64,000 bases of DNA from Owenia fusiformis. Lineage: Eukaryota > Annelida > Polychaeta > Sabellida > Oweniidae. The notes under the pieces are model-generated. The model did no database searches. It was given only the letters and a program-made list of their open reading frames with translations, and was not told the DNA's origin. Of the stretch, positions 13,001 to 28,000 are shown one piece after another; the first letter of the stretch is position 1, and every line of letters starts with the position of its first letter. Location: NCBI GenBank assembly GCA_903813345.2, contig CAIIXF020000005.1:42261394-42325393 (forward strand), read 5' to 3'. The position numbers and the translations under genes are program-made.

Positions 13001-16000
13001 AGACCAACAGCAGCTCTCCATTGTTCCCAGCTTCCACACCTGACATTGAGACCCAAGACCCACATGGTACCAGAATATAACATGACCAATAAGCTTGTTA
13101 TTACTTTAAAACAAACAGAATATGGGTCTGGTTCAGCAGGTATTGCAACTTATAATAATTGAATACAGTATAATCAAATAAAGATTCATTGGTACTACTG
13201 GATGTAATTGAATGATTATAAATTCTTTAGAGAGCATGGTTTAAGTAATTGTTCATAATATGATATCCAAATATACATATGAGCTAATACGTGATGTAAT
13301 GAAACAGAATTTATATCCAGATAATCTTGTAGATGAACTTTAATTTGTTTGCTAATCTGATCACAACAATATGTTGAAATTCCAGACACGCAACTATTTA
13401 AGAAATTATAGTGATTTATGGGTGATTTGAGGCCTTTCAGCTCATAAAGAAGCATTTACACTCTCTTAAACTGTAGAATCCATTTGCAGAAATGTGCTAT
13501 TACTTTAATCATGTGATTTATCTTTTTGTTCATGAGAAACATGACATATATAACCAAACCAATTTACTCAGGTGGAACCTGAACAAACATTTGATTAATT
13601 AGTAATAATCTCATGTAATGGGGCAGAAAATATGAGTTATGTTTGTAGCCTTGGTCAGGCTTATAAATTTGGTGCAGACAGCTATTCAAAATTACCTAAC
13701 AGCTCTTAAAACATTAAAAAACAGAGAAAATGCAAAAAATGAATAGATATAAAATGGTCGATGGTTGGTGGTTGGCAAACGGTGGATGGCGGTTGGTAGT
13801 TGGCGATTGATGGGTGGCGGTTGGCGTCTGTACCAAATTCTTAAAACTTCCAATAACTTTACAAATATTGTTTAGACTGACTTCATTTTTTTGGCTCACA
13901 CAGTGAGCCTATGGGATTGTCCAGGCGTCTGTCCGTTGGTCCGTCTGTTGGTCTGTCTGTTGGTCCGTCCGTCCGTCCGTCCGTCTGCCTGTCAACAATT
14001 GGCCCGTTTTAAAACCTCTGTCAAAAGGATTCCCGTTTTAAATTATTTTTGTTCCACATCAATATAGAAAACCCCCTTTAATGACTCCTGGTTCAAAAGC
14101 TCGCCACCATTTTTGTCTCACGAAATTCACTTTTGGACTATTTGCTTTAAAACCTCTCTTGATAGGATTCCCGTTTTAAGTTATTTTTGTTCAATATCAA
14201 TGCAAAAAACTTCCCTTTGACTCCTGGTTCAAAAGCTGGCCTATTTTCAATATGGTTGCCATTTTTTTCTCGCAAAATTCAATTTTGGACCATTTGCTAG
14301 CTTTATAAATAATTTCAGGTATCCTGCATTGTAAAAAGCCATGTCACTGTAAAGAGTAGTTGTATGAAATAAATTTGTTACAAAAAAATCAGCAAAAAAT
14401 TTTATGTTTTATTTTTTTATTTTCTGCCATTTTAGCCATCATTCACTTTTGAGCAACACCATGTGAGCCCAGTACCCATGGTACTATTTATACAAAATAA
14501 GAGATGTTGGTGTTAATAATTCTACTTTAAGTTTTATCAAAACACATGCACATATTCATTTATTTAATAATTTAAAACAGTTATTCATAATATTTATGAA
14601 TTCTGGATTGATTCGAACTTGGCTATCTGTGGGGCATCAATTTGTTTAAAGAAACAAGAGCTCTTCACCAGGGGTTGAAAGTACATGTATATTAATATCC
14701 CGAGGCTCCGTATATCGCGAGCAATTAACTCTTGTTAGAAGCGGGCCCTTGATATACAAATGTATACAATAAAATTTAAATATAAAATTTAGTATGAAAC
14801 TGAAACTCAGTAAAACTTTATTTTATATCACAATTTCAGTTGCAGGACAACATCGTTCTTCAACTATAACACATTATATATAGAGATGAATAGAAAGGCT
14901 TATAGATCTTTATCCCTCCAATTCTCTTATAAGACCCAGAAATTTTGTGATACTTGTTTCCAGCAGTTGCTTTTTTAGTCCTAATAACATGTAACCATTA
15001 AGGAGAATTAAATGGAAAGATTTCACAGAGCCAGGATTATCTTTGTGTGTTTTCAAAGTGTAAGATTTGAAGAACCAGTGGATGGAATTGCCACATTAAG
15101 TAATTAGCCCAGTCAAACTAATGAAAAAAATAGCTTAACCCAAAACAAATTGCAATAGAAATCAAATTAGGTTAGTTATTTACATTTATTAACCTTGAGA
15201 TACATACTAAAAATCTACCAAAATCGAAGTAGTGGAACAATGTTAAAATTTGAATCGAAGATACCCCCTACCCCACCCCTTCAATTTATGAGTATAGGAC
15301 TAAAAAACATATTTCTTAAAGTTGAGGTCTTATTTTTACATAATTTAGCTTGACCACGATTGGATATTGTTTTTCCTAGATAATAATATTTATTTAACAA
15401 AGAAAAAGTTCATTTGTCTTCTTTTTAACCCTTACAAACCCAGAAAAATAGAAAAAATCTCTCAAATTTCGCATATACTAATTTGAATATGTGTTTTGAT
15501 ATTAATGGGACCTTCTAGAAAATGTCCTATAATTTATAACGATGGACCAACATTACACTCATTATTTCTTTGTAATCTTGAAATGATAGGTTTATTGAAT
15601 TTTGAGAAATAAACTTTTTGATACCGTATGGTAAGGCTACAAGAATGAAGGTCGGAAAATGAAATTTGTACAAATGAGAGGAAAAGGCACAAATAAGGTA
15701 CCGTTGTAAAACTTATGACCCAACCTTTTCAAATTCACTTGTATCTGAGTCTCAAATTTGTTACCAATAATGTCAAATGCCAGTTTCCATAGCAACCATT
15801 TGAATATTGTCAATAGATGTAATACATTATCAGGCAAATTCCGCTCATTATTCGTCGACTCAAATTCATATTTGTATCATAATGAAGCAATAAATATGCA
15901 ATTAGCTCATATGCAAATTAGCTCATTTGCTCATTTATTAAATTATTATGACATCATATGATGTGTATTTTCTCGTACCTAAAAAGGTAGGAAACTGTTG

Positions 16001-19000
16001 TCTGCTTGGCGGATGGGTGGTGTTGCATTTTTCTTGAAATCACGATTCCTGGAAAACCACTTAATGGATTCACTTCAAATTTTCACAAATGTTACATGGA
16101 AAGAAGTTCTAGAGCTTATTAACTTTTCGGTGGCCATCTTGCATTCTGGCGGCCATCTTGGAAGTTTTTAGATAAATCTTGCCATCACAATTCCCAAGGA
16201 ATCCCTCAACATATTTATTTCAAATTTTTCACATGTTACATGGTAAGAAGTTCTAGAGCTTATAAACTATTCAGAAGCCATCTTGCATTCTGGTCCCCTT
16301 TCAGTGGCCATCTTGTATTGTGGCAGCCATTTTGTACGTTTTTGGATTAATTTTGTCATTGGCATTCCTTGAAAACCACTTCATGGATTAACTTCAAAAC
16401 TTTACTCATGTTACATGGTAAGATGTTCTGCAGCTGATAAACATTTTGGTTGTCATCTTGCTAATAGGGTAAACAAGCCCACACTGCTATATGTATGAGG
16501 TACAATATTGTTAACCCTGTGTTTTGTTCTACATTGTACTCATATATTTAGACACAATGTTGATTGGTATTGTAAAAGTTACTATTGTCAGGCGGTAAAC
16601 ACGATACAAATATATGTCATATTCCGCAACGAATATGGCATATTCACTTGCGGTGTTTGCCAGATTCACCCGCGGTATATGGCATACACACTAACCAATG
16701 AGAACGCGAAATGAAGCCAATCAAATCGATGCTTTCTGTATAACGTTCTCATCTGCTGTATATGGCATATTCGGCAGTTGAGTGTATCGCATATTTACTG
16801 TGGAATATGCCATACTCACCTGTGGAATATGCCATATTCTGCAGGTGAGTATGGCATATTCACCCGTATCACGAATGTCGCACAACCATGAATATATGCC
16901 ATATTCCGCATTACAACTATAAGACTATGACTAGAATATGTAAGCACTAGTGCTAAAGGGTAAGGACCAAAACTTGTTCAGAACAAAGTAAGAAAAAGAA
17001 AACATTTAAGTACAGAAGGGGGCCTCAAAAGCTACTTGAATTCACAATTTTGAAAAGCAAAGGTCATATTTTTGCGATTCTGACACTACGCTTTCATAAT
17101 ATTCTTTGAGGTTCGATGTACAGATAGCCGAGAATATGCTAATAGCCGTAGCCTCTTGCCGTCAGAGGGTATTTTAACCTACTTTTGAGATTTGTATGGA
17201 AAATAGGTCAAAACAAAAAGTTCTAAATTAATGCAATGTTTGAGGTGTCAAAATACTGGGAAATTTTTGAAATCAGAATTGAAATCTGACTTCGAGTTTA
17301 GATTCCTTGATGTTTCGAAATCTCGAAAAGTCGACTTGATGATATCCTCATGTTAAGTCAATGGTGCAAACTTGATCAGCAACCCACTAAGCTACTTAAT
17401 CAGCTACTTACCCAGCTACCTATATCATATTTATAGTGTATATAATATTAATAAGATTTCATTTTCAAATCCATAAGGGTTATTGGTCTCAATTCTCCTA
17501 GTAATTTAAAAATAAGTGAAACAAATGAAGGCCTACCCCTATTTTTCAATTTGTTTTAAAAAATCATGACTTTATATATATTTATATTATATTTAAGGCA
17601 TACATAATATATATATGCTTTCATTATAAAGTCCTTAGGGGTTAATGATCTTAATTCTCCCAGTGATTTAAAAATAAGTGAAGCGAATGAATGCCTACCC
17701 CTAATTTTTTTAATTTTTTTTTCGAAAGTTATGATTTTTTTTCTCAACAACTAATGGATGCAAAATTCTCTTGCTTTATATATGTATGTATTACATAATA
17801 AGGTAAAACTGGGATTTTTTTATACATGATTAAGTCGCTATTTAGGAATATAATGGCGTTCACATAAAATTACCGTGCGCATTTAATGCAAAATTTGAGA
17901 TGAATAAGGGTTAAAAATATTCTTATTCACTCTGAATATCAAAGGTTAAGAGATACACAGATTGGGATACCTTATTACAAGCAAGAAATTGTAAAATTAC
18001 TTTAAAAAAATTGCAGGCATTTGAAAAATAATTTTTTCCTTAGGGGGGTCTGTTTTTCAAGGGGAGGGGGTACCAAAAATGATTTTTTTACATGTTCCAC
18101 TTAATAGATTTTGGTAGATTTTTAGTATGTCATTTCATATGTTTATATGAATTGGAAAAACAACATTTTATTACTATTGCAATTAGTTTTGGGTCAAATG
18201 TTACTTTGACTGGACTAAATTGCAGTAATAAGGAGAAGTTGCGATAAAATCAACAATGGAAGAGTTTAGCCCTGTTGCATTGAGAATTAGGAATATATTG
18301 TGAATACAAAGAAAATAATAGGTCAAAATATGTTTTTAAGGAATTTCATAATAAGAAAAAGTCATATCATTAGTGTCCTCGAGTTGGTGATAGGCCTTTA
18401 ACAATGGATAAAGAAAAGCAAAAATGATATCGGGAGCGTATTGAGTGCAGATTTTTTCAGACTTGAAAAATTGCACCCAGTTGAAATTTTTTTGGGGAGA
18501 ATACTGCATCTTCACTTGTTGTGTTTTAGAACTACAACTTGCCTAATTTGGACCAAGATGAGGAGGATTTGTTGTTAGAGCTTGACAACTTTGAAGTGAG
18601 TTTCAGCAGCCTCACTCTGAGACAGGTCATTGGCCAAGGGGCATTTGGAAAGGTTGTCTGTGCTGAACTACATGCCTCTACGAGAATAATGCGCAATGCA
18701 CAACTACCCATGGTTGCAGTTAAAATGTTAAAAGGTACACATCTTGCTTGCTTGAAATTTTAATTTTGCAAGTTTTAGTTTCGCAACTTTTGAGAAATCA
18801 CAATTTTGTAGCTATTGAATTTTGTGGATTTTTTTGATACTGATCATCAGAGAAAAAATTTGGATGAGATATGTTATCCAATATGCAGTGAGAGTTGAAT
18901 GCCATAGAATTTAATCAAGGTGTTATAGCATGACCGTTACGACACCTCTGAAAACGAGATTAGACGACTACGATCACTGATGTGTCCAATAAAATGGCTG

Positions 19001-22000
19001 CGATGGAACAGAAAACTAAGGTTGGTGCAGTATTTTCTTCTACTGTGTATCAATGAGAGGATAAACGATTTTTGTAGACATCGCATTCGGTGCATTTAGT
19101 AATGTATATTTTGAACGTATTGTTGAGTTTGAAATTCAAAACTACACAAAATTTGTTTATTTTTGTCGTTAGGGCATGGTCTACATTGCCTAACGACCTC
19201 GGGGTATATAGATGTAACCTGCATACGATCATAAAAAAAGCCAATTGAGCATTGGCAACCACCTAATATGTTCTACTTAAAGAGGCAATAAGGACTGTAG
19301 AGAGAAAATTCGAAAATTTTTATTTTTTCTGAGCTATCAGGTCAATATTTGGCTTAATACCTTCTTTGACATACCTATTTTCATAAAATGTATGTATAAA
19401 CTATCAATTTCAGCATTAAGAAGTGTAAATTCAATTCAAAGCTTCTATAAAGGGAGTCCCACTTATAGATTTTTAAGATCCATCATGTTTCAAGAGGAAT
19501 ATAAGCTGAAATAATGTTCATCCAGAGGGTTTCTTTGTAGATAATGAAAATATATGTTAGTCTTGATGAAATATCCAAACCTAAATATATTTTGACACTT
19601 GTCGATGATCGTTGAATGGCCCCCCTGCACTATTTGTAGCACCTTTAAGCCATAATATTGTATTTTTAATTTGCAGTTACGCTAAAAATTGATTGACGGT
19701 TACGCGAATCTCGTTCAAATATGTGTCCCAGATTCATTGTTATTAATTTTGTCATACTGTATTCATCAGTACTTGATGCTAATTCTTCTTTTGCCTCTTC
19801 ATTGCTATCTTTTTGACTTAAATTGGTTTCATTAATAAAGCAAGACACAATTTTTTCTTTGCCCTATAGAGGCTCAAACAAGAGCGTCTCTTGCGAGTCC
19901 TGAAAACAAATATATAAGCAATTCAATATTCCATTTCTTATCCATTATAACAATTACATGGAAAGAGGCTATCAGAACCAGCAACCTTAACTTGAAAGAC
20001 GTACATGCACATAACCGTCCGCTAAATATCTAATGTACATCTAATACAATACGTTACCGTCCATAGAATTCATACGTAGTCGTCTAACGACATTGCATTT
20101 GAAACCTTATTATTTACAATATGATCACGTTCCTGTTCTGGATTTGTCATTTTATGGCTTGTTTATACACAGTTTACTTACTGTTAATAGTTTGAGTGGC
20201 TCTGAGGCACAAATACTGAGAAATCACGAGAATGGACTAAAAAATATGAACTTGGACATCTCAGTCGGTAAGTTTATACAGCTTATATTCTAGTAAACCA
20301 CCTGGCAGATTTGACCCAGTCTTTATAACCATCCATATATACGTCACCGAATGGAACTAGTTAAAAAGGAAATCTTATCTGTGAATCTTGCCTACAGGCG
20401 AGAAAGAGGACATGCTGTCTTTCCCATCCGCCATTTTTTGTTATCGTTACCGCAATATTTTGCAAATCGCCTTGTCGTAACCGTCATGCTATAACACTGT
20501 GATAATGGCATTTAACATTTAAGTGGCAGGTATGACATTTTATCATTCAAATAGTATGTCCTTTGTTAAATTTTCACAATGTTGATATAAATTGATTGAA
20601 GATTAATATGGCTTGCACTATATAGGTTATTTCATGCTTGATTTTCAATATGAATTTTATTCCACGGGAAATATGACATTGACCTCGGTAAATATCATAT
20701 TGACACTCACTCGCTACGCTCGTTCGGTCAATATCATATTTCCCTCGGTCAATATCATATTAACGTGGAACAAAATTCATATTGAAAATTAAGCATGAAA
20801 TAATCTTTTTATTCCATTATTTAATTTTTGAGAATTTGAGGAAAATGAAAATTTCTGGAAAAATGAAGATTTTTGAAAAAATGAAGATTTTTGAAAAAAT
20901 GAACATTTTTGAAAAAATGAACATTTTTGAAAATAAATGAAAAGTTTTGGAAAAATGAAAATGTTTGAAAAAATGATTCAAAAATGAAATTTTTTTTGAA
21001 AAAATGAACTTTAAAAAAAAAATAGGGACAATATGATGATGTATGCATTTATATGAATTTTTTCCAGCGACAATATGATTTTTCGAGTATATATTATTTT
21101 AAGAGGGATAATATTATTATTATTATGAGCTTTATTATACTTTTATCCCACATTTGGGCAAAGTGTACAGCTTAAACAGAAAAAATGAAAAAGCTTAATT
21201 ATCTATAATTATATTAACTAATCAAGGGTGCTAAATCATTGCAAGATTTTATTGGATGTATTTTGTGTTTTTTTCTCTCTCAATAAAAATATTTGATATA
21301 TATTTTGCGAGTATATTTAATATTATTCCCTCTGAATTAAATAGAAACATTAGTTTATGTTCCACGTTATTCATGTTTTCTAAATTTTGACAGTGTTTTT
21401 TATTTTATCCATGTAACTTGATCGATCATCTTTTAACTTATTGCATTCTAATAGGAAATGGCATTCTGAACCGGTTTTCTTGTTACACATTAAACATTTT
21501 CTGTCTTCAACATGATTTTATTTCCCAGGGAAAACAGTAGTATTATTGAATAAATTGGAATATTCAATGGGTAGATATTTTTAACTTTTATTTGAAAGAT
21601 TTGAATATTCAAAAAATAGGAACCTGACAACATTTTCCCTATATTTTGTTTAAAGATTCTTTATATATCTTATCAAATCATGAAAAATACTAAATGAATC
21701 ATAAAAACAGATTTTCAAGCTTCAGAAAGGGCCTTTAATATATATGTGAGGTCCTGGGTGACAAATGTCAATGCTTTTCCACAAATGTAATTAAACTTTC
21801 AGTTGTTTTAAAGCAGCATAGGCATTAAGCATACTATAAATGAATATCAGCAATGAAGTTGTCCTCAAAATGAAATAGACTACATGTAGAATGGAGATGC
21901 AAGTAGAAATAACATTGATTTACATCATTTACTTTTGCTCAAAGTTATATCATATTTGAAATCTACATGTAAAATTAAATCTGGAAATTCGGTTTGAAAA

Positions 22001-25000
22001 AGTTTTTATCAACTTTGAAAATTAAATTTTCTTTGAAAAGGTGGTTTCTTGATTCTAGGGCTTGTAGGTCTGTATGTGTTTTTCTTTTGTTGATTCTCTT
22101 AATGATTGATACATTGCAGCAAAAGGCTTTTACTAGACTCTGTCCATTGTTAATTGTAGGGCTGTATGTGTTTTTCTTTTGTTGATTCTCTTCATGATTT
22201 ATACATTGCAGCAAAAGGCTTTTACTAGACTCTGTCCATTGTTAATTGTAGGGCTGTATGTGTTTTTCTTTTGTTGATTATCTTCATGATTTATACATTG
22301 CAGCAAAAGGCTTTTACTAGACTCTGTCCATTGTTAATTGTAGGGCTGTATGTGTTTTTCTTTTGTTGATTATCTTCATGATTTATACATTGCAGCAAAA
22401 GGCTTTTACTAGACTCTGTCCATTGTTAATTGTAGGGCTGTATGTGTTTTTCTTTTGTTGGTTCTCTTCATGATTTATACATTGCAGCAAAAGGCTTCTG
22501 GTGAACATTGGAAAGTCAATTGATTCTAGGGCTATTATACTGCAGCAAACATTGTGATACTCATAGCATCTTTCTGTTTCACCTAGCTGAAACATCTCAG
22601 GGCTTAAAAATGAGATGTCATGGTTTATCATGATGTGCAGCAACAGGCTTCTACTCAACTCTAGAAAGTTCATTCGTTATTCTTTTGTTGTTTGTTGATT
22701 GTTATGCATTTATAATTATTCATTTTAATATAGATGGCGCGCTGGAGGAAGATGCTCAGAATTTGCGCTCAGAGATCAAGTTGATGAAGCAACTTGGGCG
22801 TCACAAAAACATTGTTTCAATGGTAGCATGTTGTACTACTGGGCCTAAGGTCTGTCTCGTTATGGACTACTGTCCTTTAGGAGATCTCAAGAACTACTTA
22901 CGTAGACTCAGAGAGAAGGTAAAATTGCCCAAATACTATAAGCTTTTTGATACCCTTTGATACTCTTTCACTGTATGGATATTAGAGACTATACTAGATT
23001 TTGTGTTATTGTCTTGCTTTGATTATCCACAGAGGTTCTCATTTTTTAGTAGAAGTATTGAATGCAAATGTCATTTATTCAATACAGTGATGATAAATTA
23101 ATAGGCACTCATATTCTGTTGGGTGAACATCCAATATTTCAAGATAGTTTGAAGGCTTTCTTCAAAGACCCCTGGAACAACTATGTTATTAAACCAATCA
23201 AGCAGACAGCATTTAATTTCTTAATACAGAGTGACCCATCTTTATAGGTATTTTAATATACATAATATGTATGGATCGTATTTTTGAGTTGACCCTGTAA
23301 TGAATGTAAATGTCAGCCTAAACTGAAAGCCTGATAATATTTCTATTCTAGTACGCACCGCTGTTAAATCTTGTGCCAACTAGTCAAGCGGACAAAGTGT
23401 ACAGTTTCTATCAGGCGAGGCATCATTCTGAAGAAGACAGTGGCACATGTATTACGGATATGACTGCACTGTCGAGTAGCAAATCATCTTTACAGAATAT
23501 AGGTTAGCCTTGAAAAATGTAAAACCGAGATAGTTGTACTTTGATCCTTAAAGCGGCAACAAGGTCTGTGAAGAGAAAAATGGATAAACTTTACCTTTTC
23601 CGAGCCATCAGGGCAAAGTTTGGTGTAACATCTTCTTCCTTATTCCTATTTTATTAAAATGTATGCATATGACAATATTCATCAACCAGCCAGAAGAACT
23701 GACAAATCATTTAGAATCTATAATTCTATAAAAGGAGTCCCAATAATAAATTTTATAGATCCAAAATACAGTATCCGTTATACTTTGTCATATTTTAATC
23801 GGTAAAATTGAAGGCTTTATTTCGATGGCAGAACATATTTAACTATTCAATCATTATCAGTCTAAGGCATTCCAAGTCAGAAATATAATTAATGAAAAAG
23901 TAAATGGATTCTCATATAGGATAATTAAATAGTCCTATTAAAACAACATAAACAACTCAGCAACATCCTGACCAAACCGCCTATACAGCCCTCTAAAAGT
24001 TTATCTCTTTCTGGTCAAATTAGGTTCACTTAATATAAAAACATCATAACAAACAACATCCCAAGACTTTCTTTTAAGAGCATTTAAACTTAAGCCCAGA
24101 AATGGAGATGTTATTGCCCAAACATGGGAGAGAATGTTTAAATGTTCCCTGTATATTAGTAAGTTAAATATTTTATACTCTAAAAATCTTCCTGTCCGAC
24201 AGTTAAAAAATGAGTTACAAAATGACCATAGAAATTACAATTAGAGAGATGTGGCCACACCTACTAATTCCTGAATGCTTTTCATGAGGTACATGTTGGG
24301 CGCCACTGAGTCATCTAACCTTAGGCAAAAGAGACCATATTCTTTCAAAAATCCAATTATAGTTTTGCGTAGACCATAAGAATGATTTCCAATAATTCAA
24401 TTGTGATACAGCTACACACACTTTTTATTTAACCCTTGGCAGCAAAAATGGGTAAAAGACAAAACAAAGGAAAACAAGTGAATTATTTTTCAATAATGAA
24501 TGTTATTTTTTCATAAAAATAACAAGATGTCATCCTCCAACTTAAGCATATGATCAACATGTACACAAGTAATATAACATGACTAATTAAAACTATAATT
24601 TGCATGTACCTCACATTTTTATCCCATCGAACGAAGTTCAGAGGGATATAGGGGACGCCTCCGTCCGTCCGTCCATCCGTCCGTCCGTCCGGGCAATAAC
24701 TCAAATACCCTTGGCCCGATTTTGTTCATATTTTGTACACATATACCCTATGGGGGTAGAAGTTCTGCTCGAAAGCCCATTTTCAAAATGGCCGCTCATT
24801 TAAAAATGGCGGCCATTTTAGTGCCGATTTTACAGTAATTTAGGTCCAATATGTAAAACTGTAATAGCAGTATGTTTTAAATGTAAAAAATTATATAGGA
24901 CATTGATAAAGCTAAAAATGTAGATATTAAAGAAGCACATGGCAGCCATCTTGAAAAATGGCAACCTTTACTAGTTATTTTACGATTTTTGCTATAACTC

Positions 25001-28000
25001 AAGAAGTAGTGGCGCGATTTTGTTCATATTTGGTAAGTTAATACTATAAGCATGGCTCACTGTCTAATGACACTTTTGGTAGGAGGTGGCCATTTTGAAA
25101 AATGGCCGCCATTTTGGAAAATGGCCGCCATTTTAACATATTTTACTATAACTCGAAAAGTGGTGGAGCGATTTTGTTCATATTTGGTATGTGAATATTA
25201 TAAGCATGGTACACTGTCTAATGACACTTTTGGTAGAAGGTGGCCATTTCTGTTCGATGGGATTCGCTACGCTTTGGCGTTGCCGTTGTTCTGGTTTATT
25301 ATATTTTTAGAAATATCTGAGAAAGATTTTTGAAAAATGGCCACCATTTAAACGTATTTTACTCGTCCTTTACTCGTTATTTTACGAGTTTTGCTGTAAC
25401 TTGAAAAGTAGTGGAGTGATTTTGTTCATATTTGGTATGTGAATACTATAAGCATGGCACACTGTCTAATGACACTTTTGGTAGAAGGCGGCCATTTTGA
25501 AAAATGGCCACCATTTTAAAGTAATACTAGAAAAGTAGTGGAGCGATTTTGTTTATATTTGGTATGTGAATACTATAAAAAAAAGCATATTACTTTTTCT
25601 GATGACAACTTGGCTTGTGAGTAACCATTTTGAAAATGGTGGCCTTTCTTATGTGTGTTATTTTATGATATTTATATATTTCGTTTGTAAAAATGCCAGC
25701 CATTTCTGTTCGATGGGATTCGCTACGCTTTGGCGTTGCCGTTGTTCTGGTTTATTATATTTTTAGAAATATCTGAGAAAGATAATTTGCCATGCATGGT
25801 ATGTCCCCTACCTCCCCTATAATATGCATAATGAATAAAAAATATGTGATCCTTAATGAAGCTAAAATAAGTTATTCTTGTGGTAAAAGTGTGAAATTAG
25901 GTTTGACCCAAATTTTGACCTATCTTTCAGCCCGATCCGCATCGAATAATTTTTGCTGATTCTAATTTATGTTTGCCATAAGATATTATTGGTATTTTGC
26001 TTATATTTCACCATTAACCTACGTTAAAAATATATTTTATACCCCTACCCCCATGTTTGAAAATGAATAGATGGTGCCTCTTTAATTGCAAATAGCGAAT
26101 TTGTTTGCCACTCATTTTTATTCCACCCAACATAAATTTACTCTAGAGAGTATCTGGAACAAAATGATACCAACAAACCTTTTTTCACAGCCGAGTAACG
26201 AAATCGGAGCTGAGGACTGTATCATAAGGTTTGTGCACAAATTCTAGCTGCATATATTGAAAATAGATACATTTTTAAAGGCTATAACACATTCAAAGCT
26301 TTCATTTTACGATAGGCCCAAGATCACTGGATATGACTCGGCAGTCCAAGTTGCTACTTTAATAAGCCACATTGTCCGTTTCATATTGTGAGAGGTCAAT
26401 GCAAATCTATCTATCCTCAAAGGTATAATGCATTTAATGTTCAATTATATTTTATAATTATTTTCTTCTTTAAAAGGGAACTTTATTCACACTCTATGTT
26501 AGAGATAAATCTTTGATCAAGCCTTGTCAAAGTATGTGGATCAAAACTATTGAAATACAATAACAGCTTCTTTTTCATTAAGATCCTAGCAGGCTCAAGT
26601 CTGCAAAATTATCCTTTCCCATCAAATGATAGTTCTCACTTATAGCCTCTTTACTTCAGGGTGATTTTAAAAGCATATTGTTAAACTTCACTTCTAGAAT
26701 TCTATATCATCAAATAAAAAGTGGAAGTGGAATTGTTCTTGTTTCAACTTGTTTGTTTTATTTACCATTCTTTAATAACCTTACACCTTAACTATTGCAA
26801 TATACATAATATGATATCTTATAGAATGTTGAGATTTACTAGATATCCCAAGAGTTATAAATTATCATTTTAACACTTTACATGACTTAAAGGTGCAATA
26901 ATTAGTGCAGAGGGGTCATTCAACAGTCCTTATTGCCCCTTTAACATATTACATGACATAATATAATATATTGGGTGTCCCAAAAAATGAGACACATTTT
27001 GACATTTATTATCTCAGCAACTGCCTCGAATTAACTGAAAATGTGTACACAGTAGTAGCCTACATTGTAAGAGTATCATGAGCAAGTTGTAAAAATATGA
27101 AAAAGATGTAAAGTAAATATTGTGTGAGTACTAAGAAATTCAAAATGGCATATCAAATATTCCCATGAGCTCTACGATGGGACCTCCATCGTGTTTTTAC
27201 CAGCTATCAGGTGATAGCATCTGTCAATCAGTCAAAATAGCTTGTCTGTGTGTCCTGTCTGATTAATTTGTTTTATTCTTCTCAAATATCCAAAATCCAT
27301 TCATTCTCAAAATTCATTGGGGACGATATTGTAAGAATAATTCTGCAAAAGTATTTTTGCTTAGAAATGAACTAATAAGTGATTTTTACATTGATATTGG
27401 TTATTTTGACATACTGTCTTTAATTCAAAAAATACAAACATAATATGAGACCAATCTCTTACATATTCATATCACTAGCAACCGACACCCTAAAGTGCCT
27501 CAAGTAAAGTTTTCAAAGAATTTGGCTCATCTATTGCTGAGAAATTAATTGCTTCCCATTTTTGGTACAAGCCCTATTATAAGTTCTCATTGTGTTGCTC
27601 CGGTATGGGATCTTTTGACATGTTATTTTGAATTTCTTCGTACTCAAATAATATTTACCTGATCTTTTTCATATTTTTGTACTTTGCTAATGATTCTCTT
27701 GGGCTACTTTGTACAAATTCTGAGTAAATTTGGTACATCAGTTATTGAGAAAAATACTTATCAAAAAGTGTCTCTTTTTGGGACATCCGATCTATATATT
27801 TTTTCTTTTATTGCTTCTACATAAACATTTTACATTACAGTACATCATATTTTACAATTTCACAAAACATAATAATGTTTTATTTGGCAAACATAAAACA
27901 TTTTGCCTGGATCTGGATGTAATCTTTCATAGAAATTACATCTTTATCACCCAGTGTTTATTAGTTGGTACTCTCATCATCCTTTATTATTTTCATTTGC

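Larger units (their letters stand above)
15105..18222. mobile_element. Old 3.1-kb element with diverged inverted ends
   Basis: The left end (from AGCCCAGTCAAACTAATG at about 15107) and the reverse complement of the right end (to GTTACTTTGACTGGACT at about 18216) share CCCAAAAC, AATTGCAATAG, CATACTAAAAATCTACCAAAATC and GTGGAAC in the same order over about 350 bp. The interior has no transposase and has been filled by later repeats: family E (15974-16505), a palindrome cluster (16600-16900), family H (16985-17360) and a local duplication (17440-17740). The right end lies about 300 bp from kinase exon 18530. Confidence 0.65.

Noticed and set aside
23062-23247. Frame of 61 codons between two kinase exons
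   Set aside because: Not needed to keep the kinase reading frame; exons 22734-22918 and 23352-23502 join in phase without it, and the sequence has no kinase similarity.
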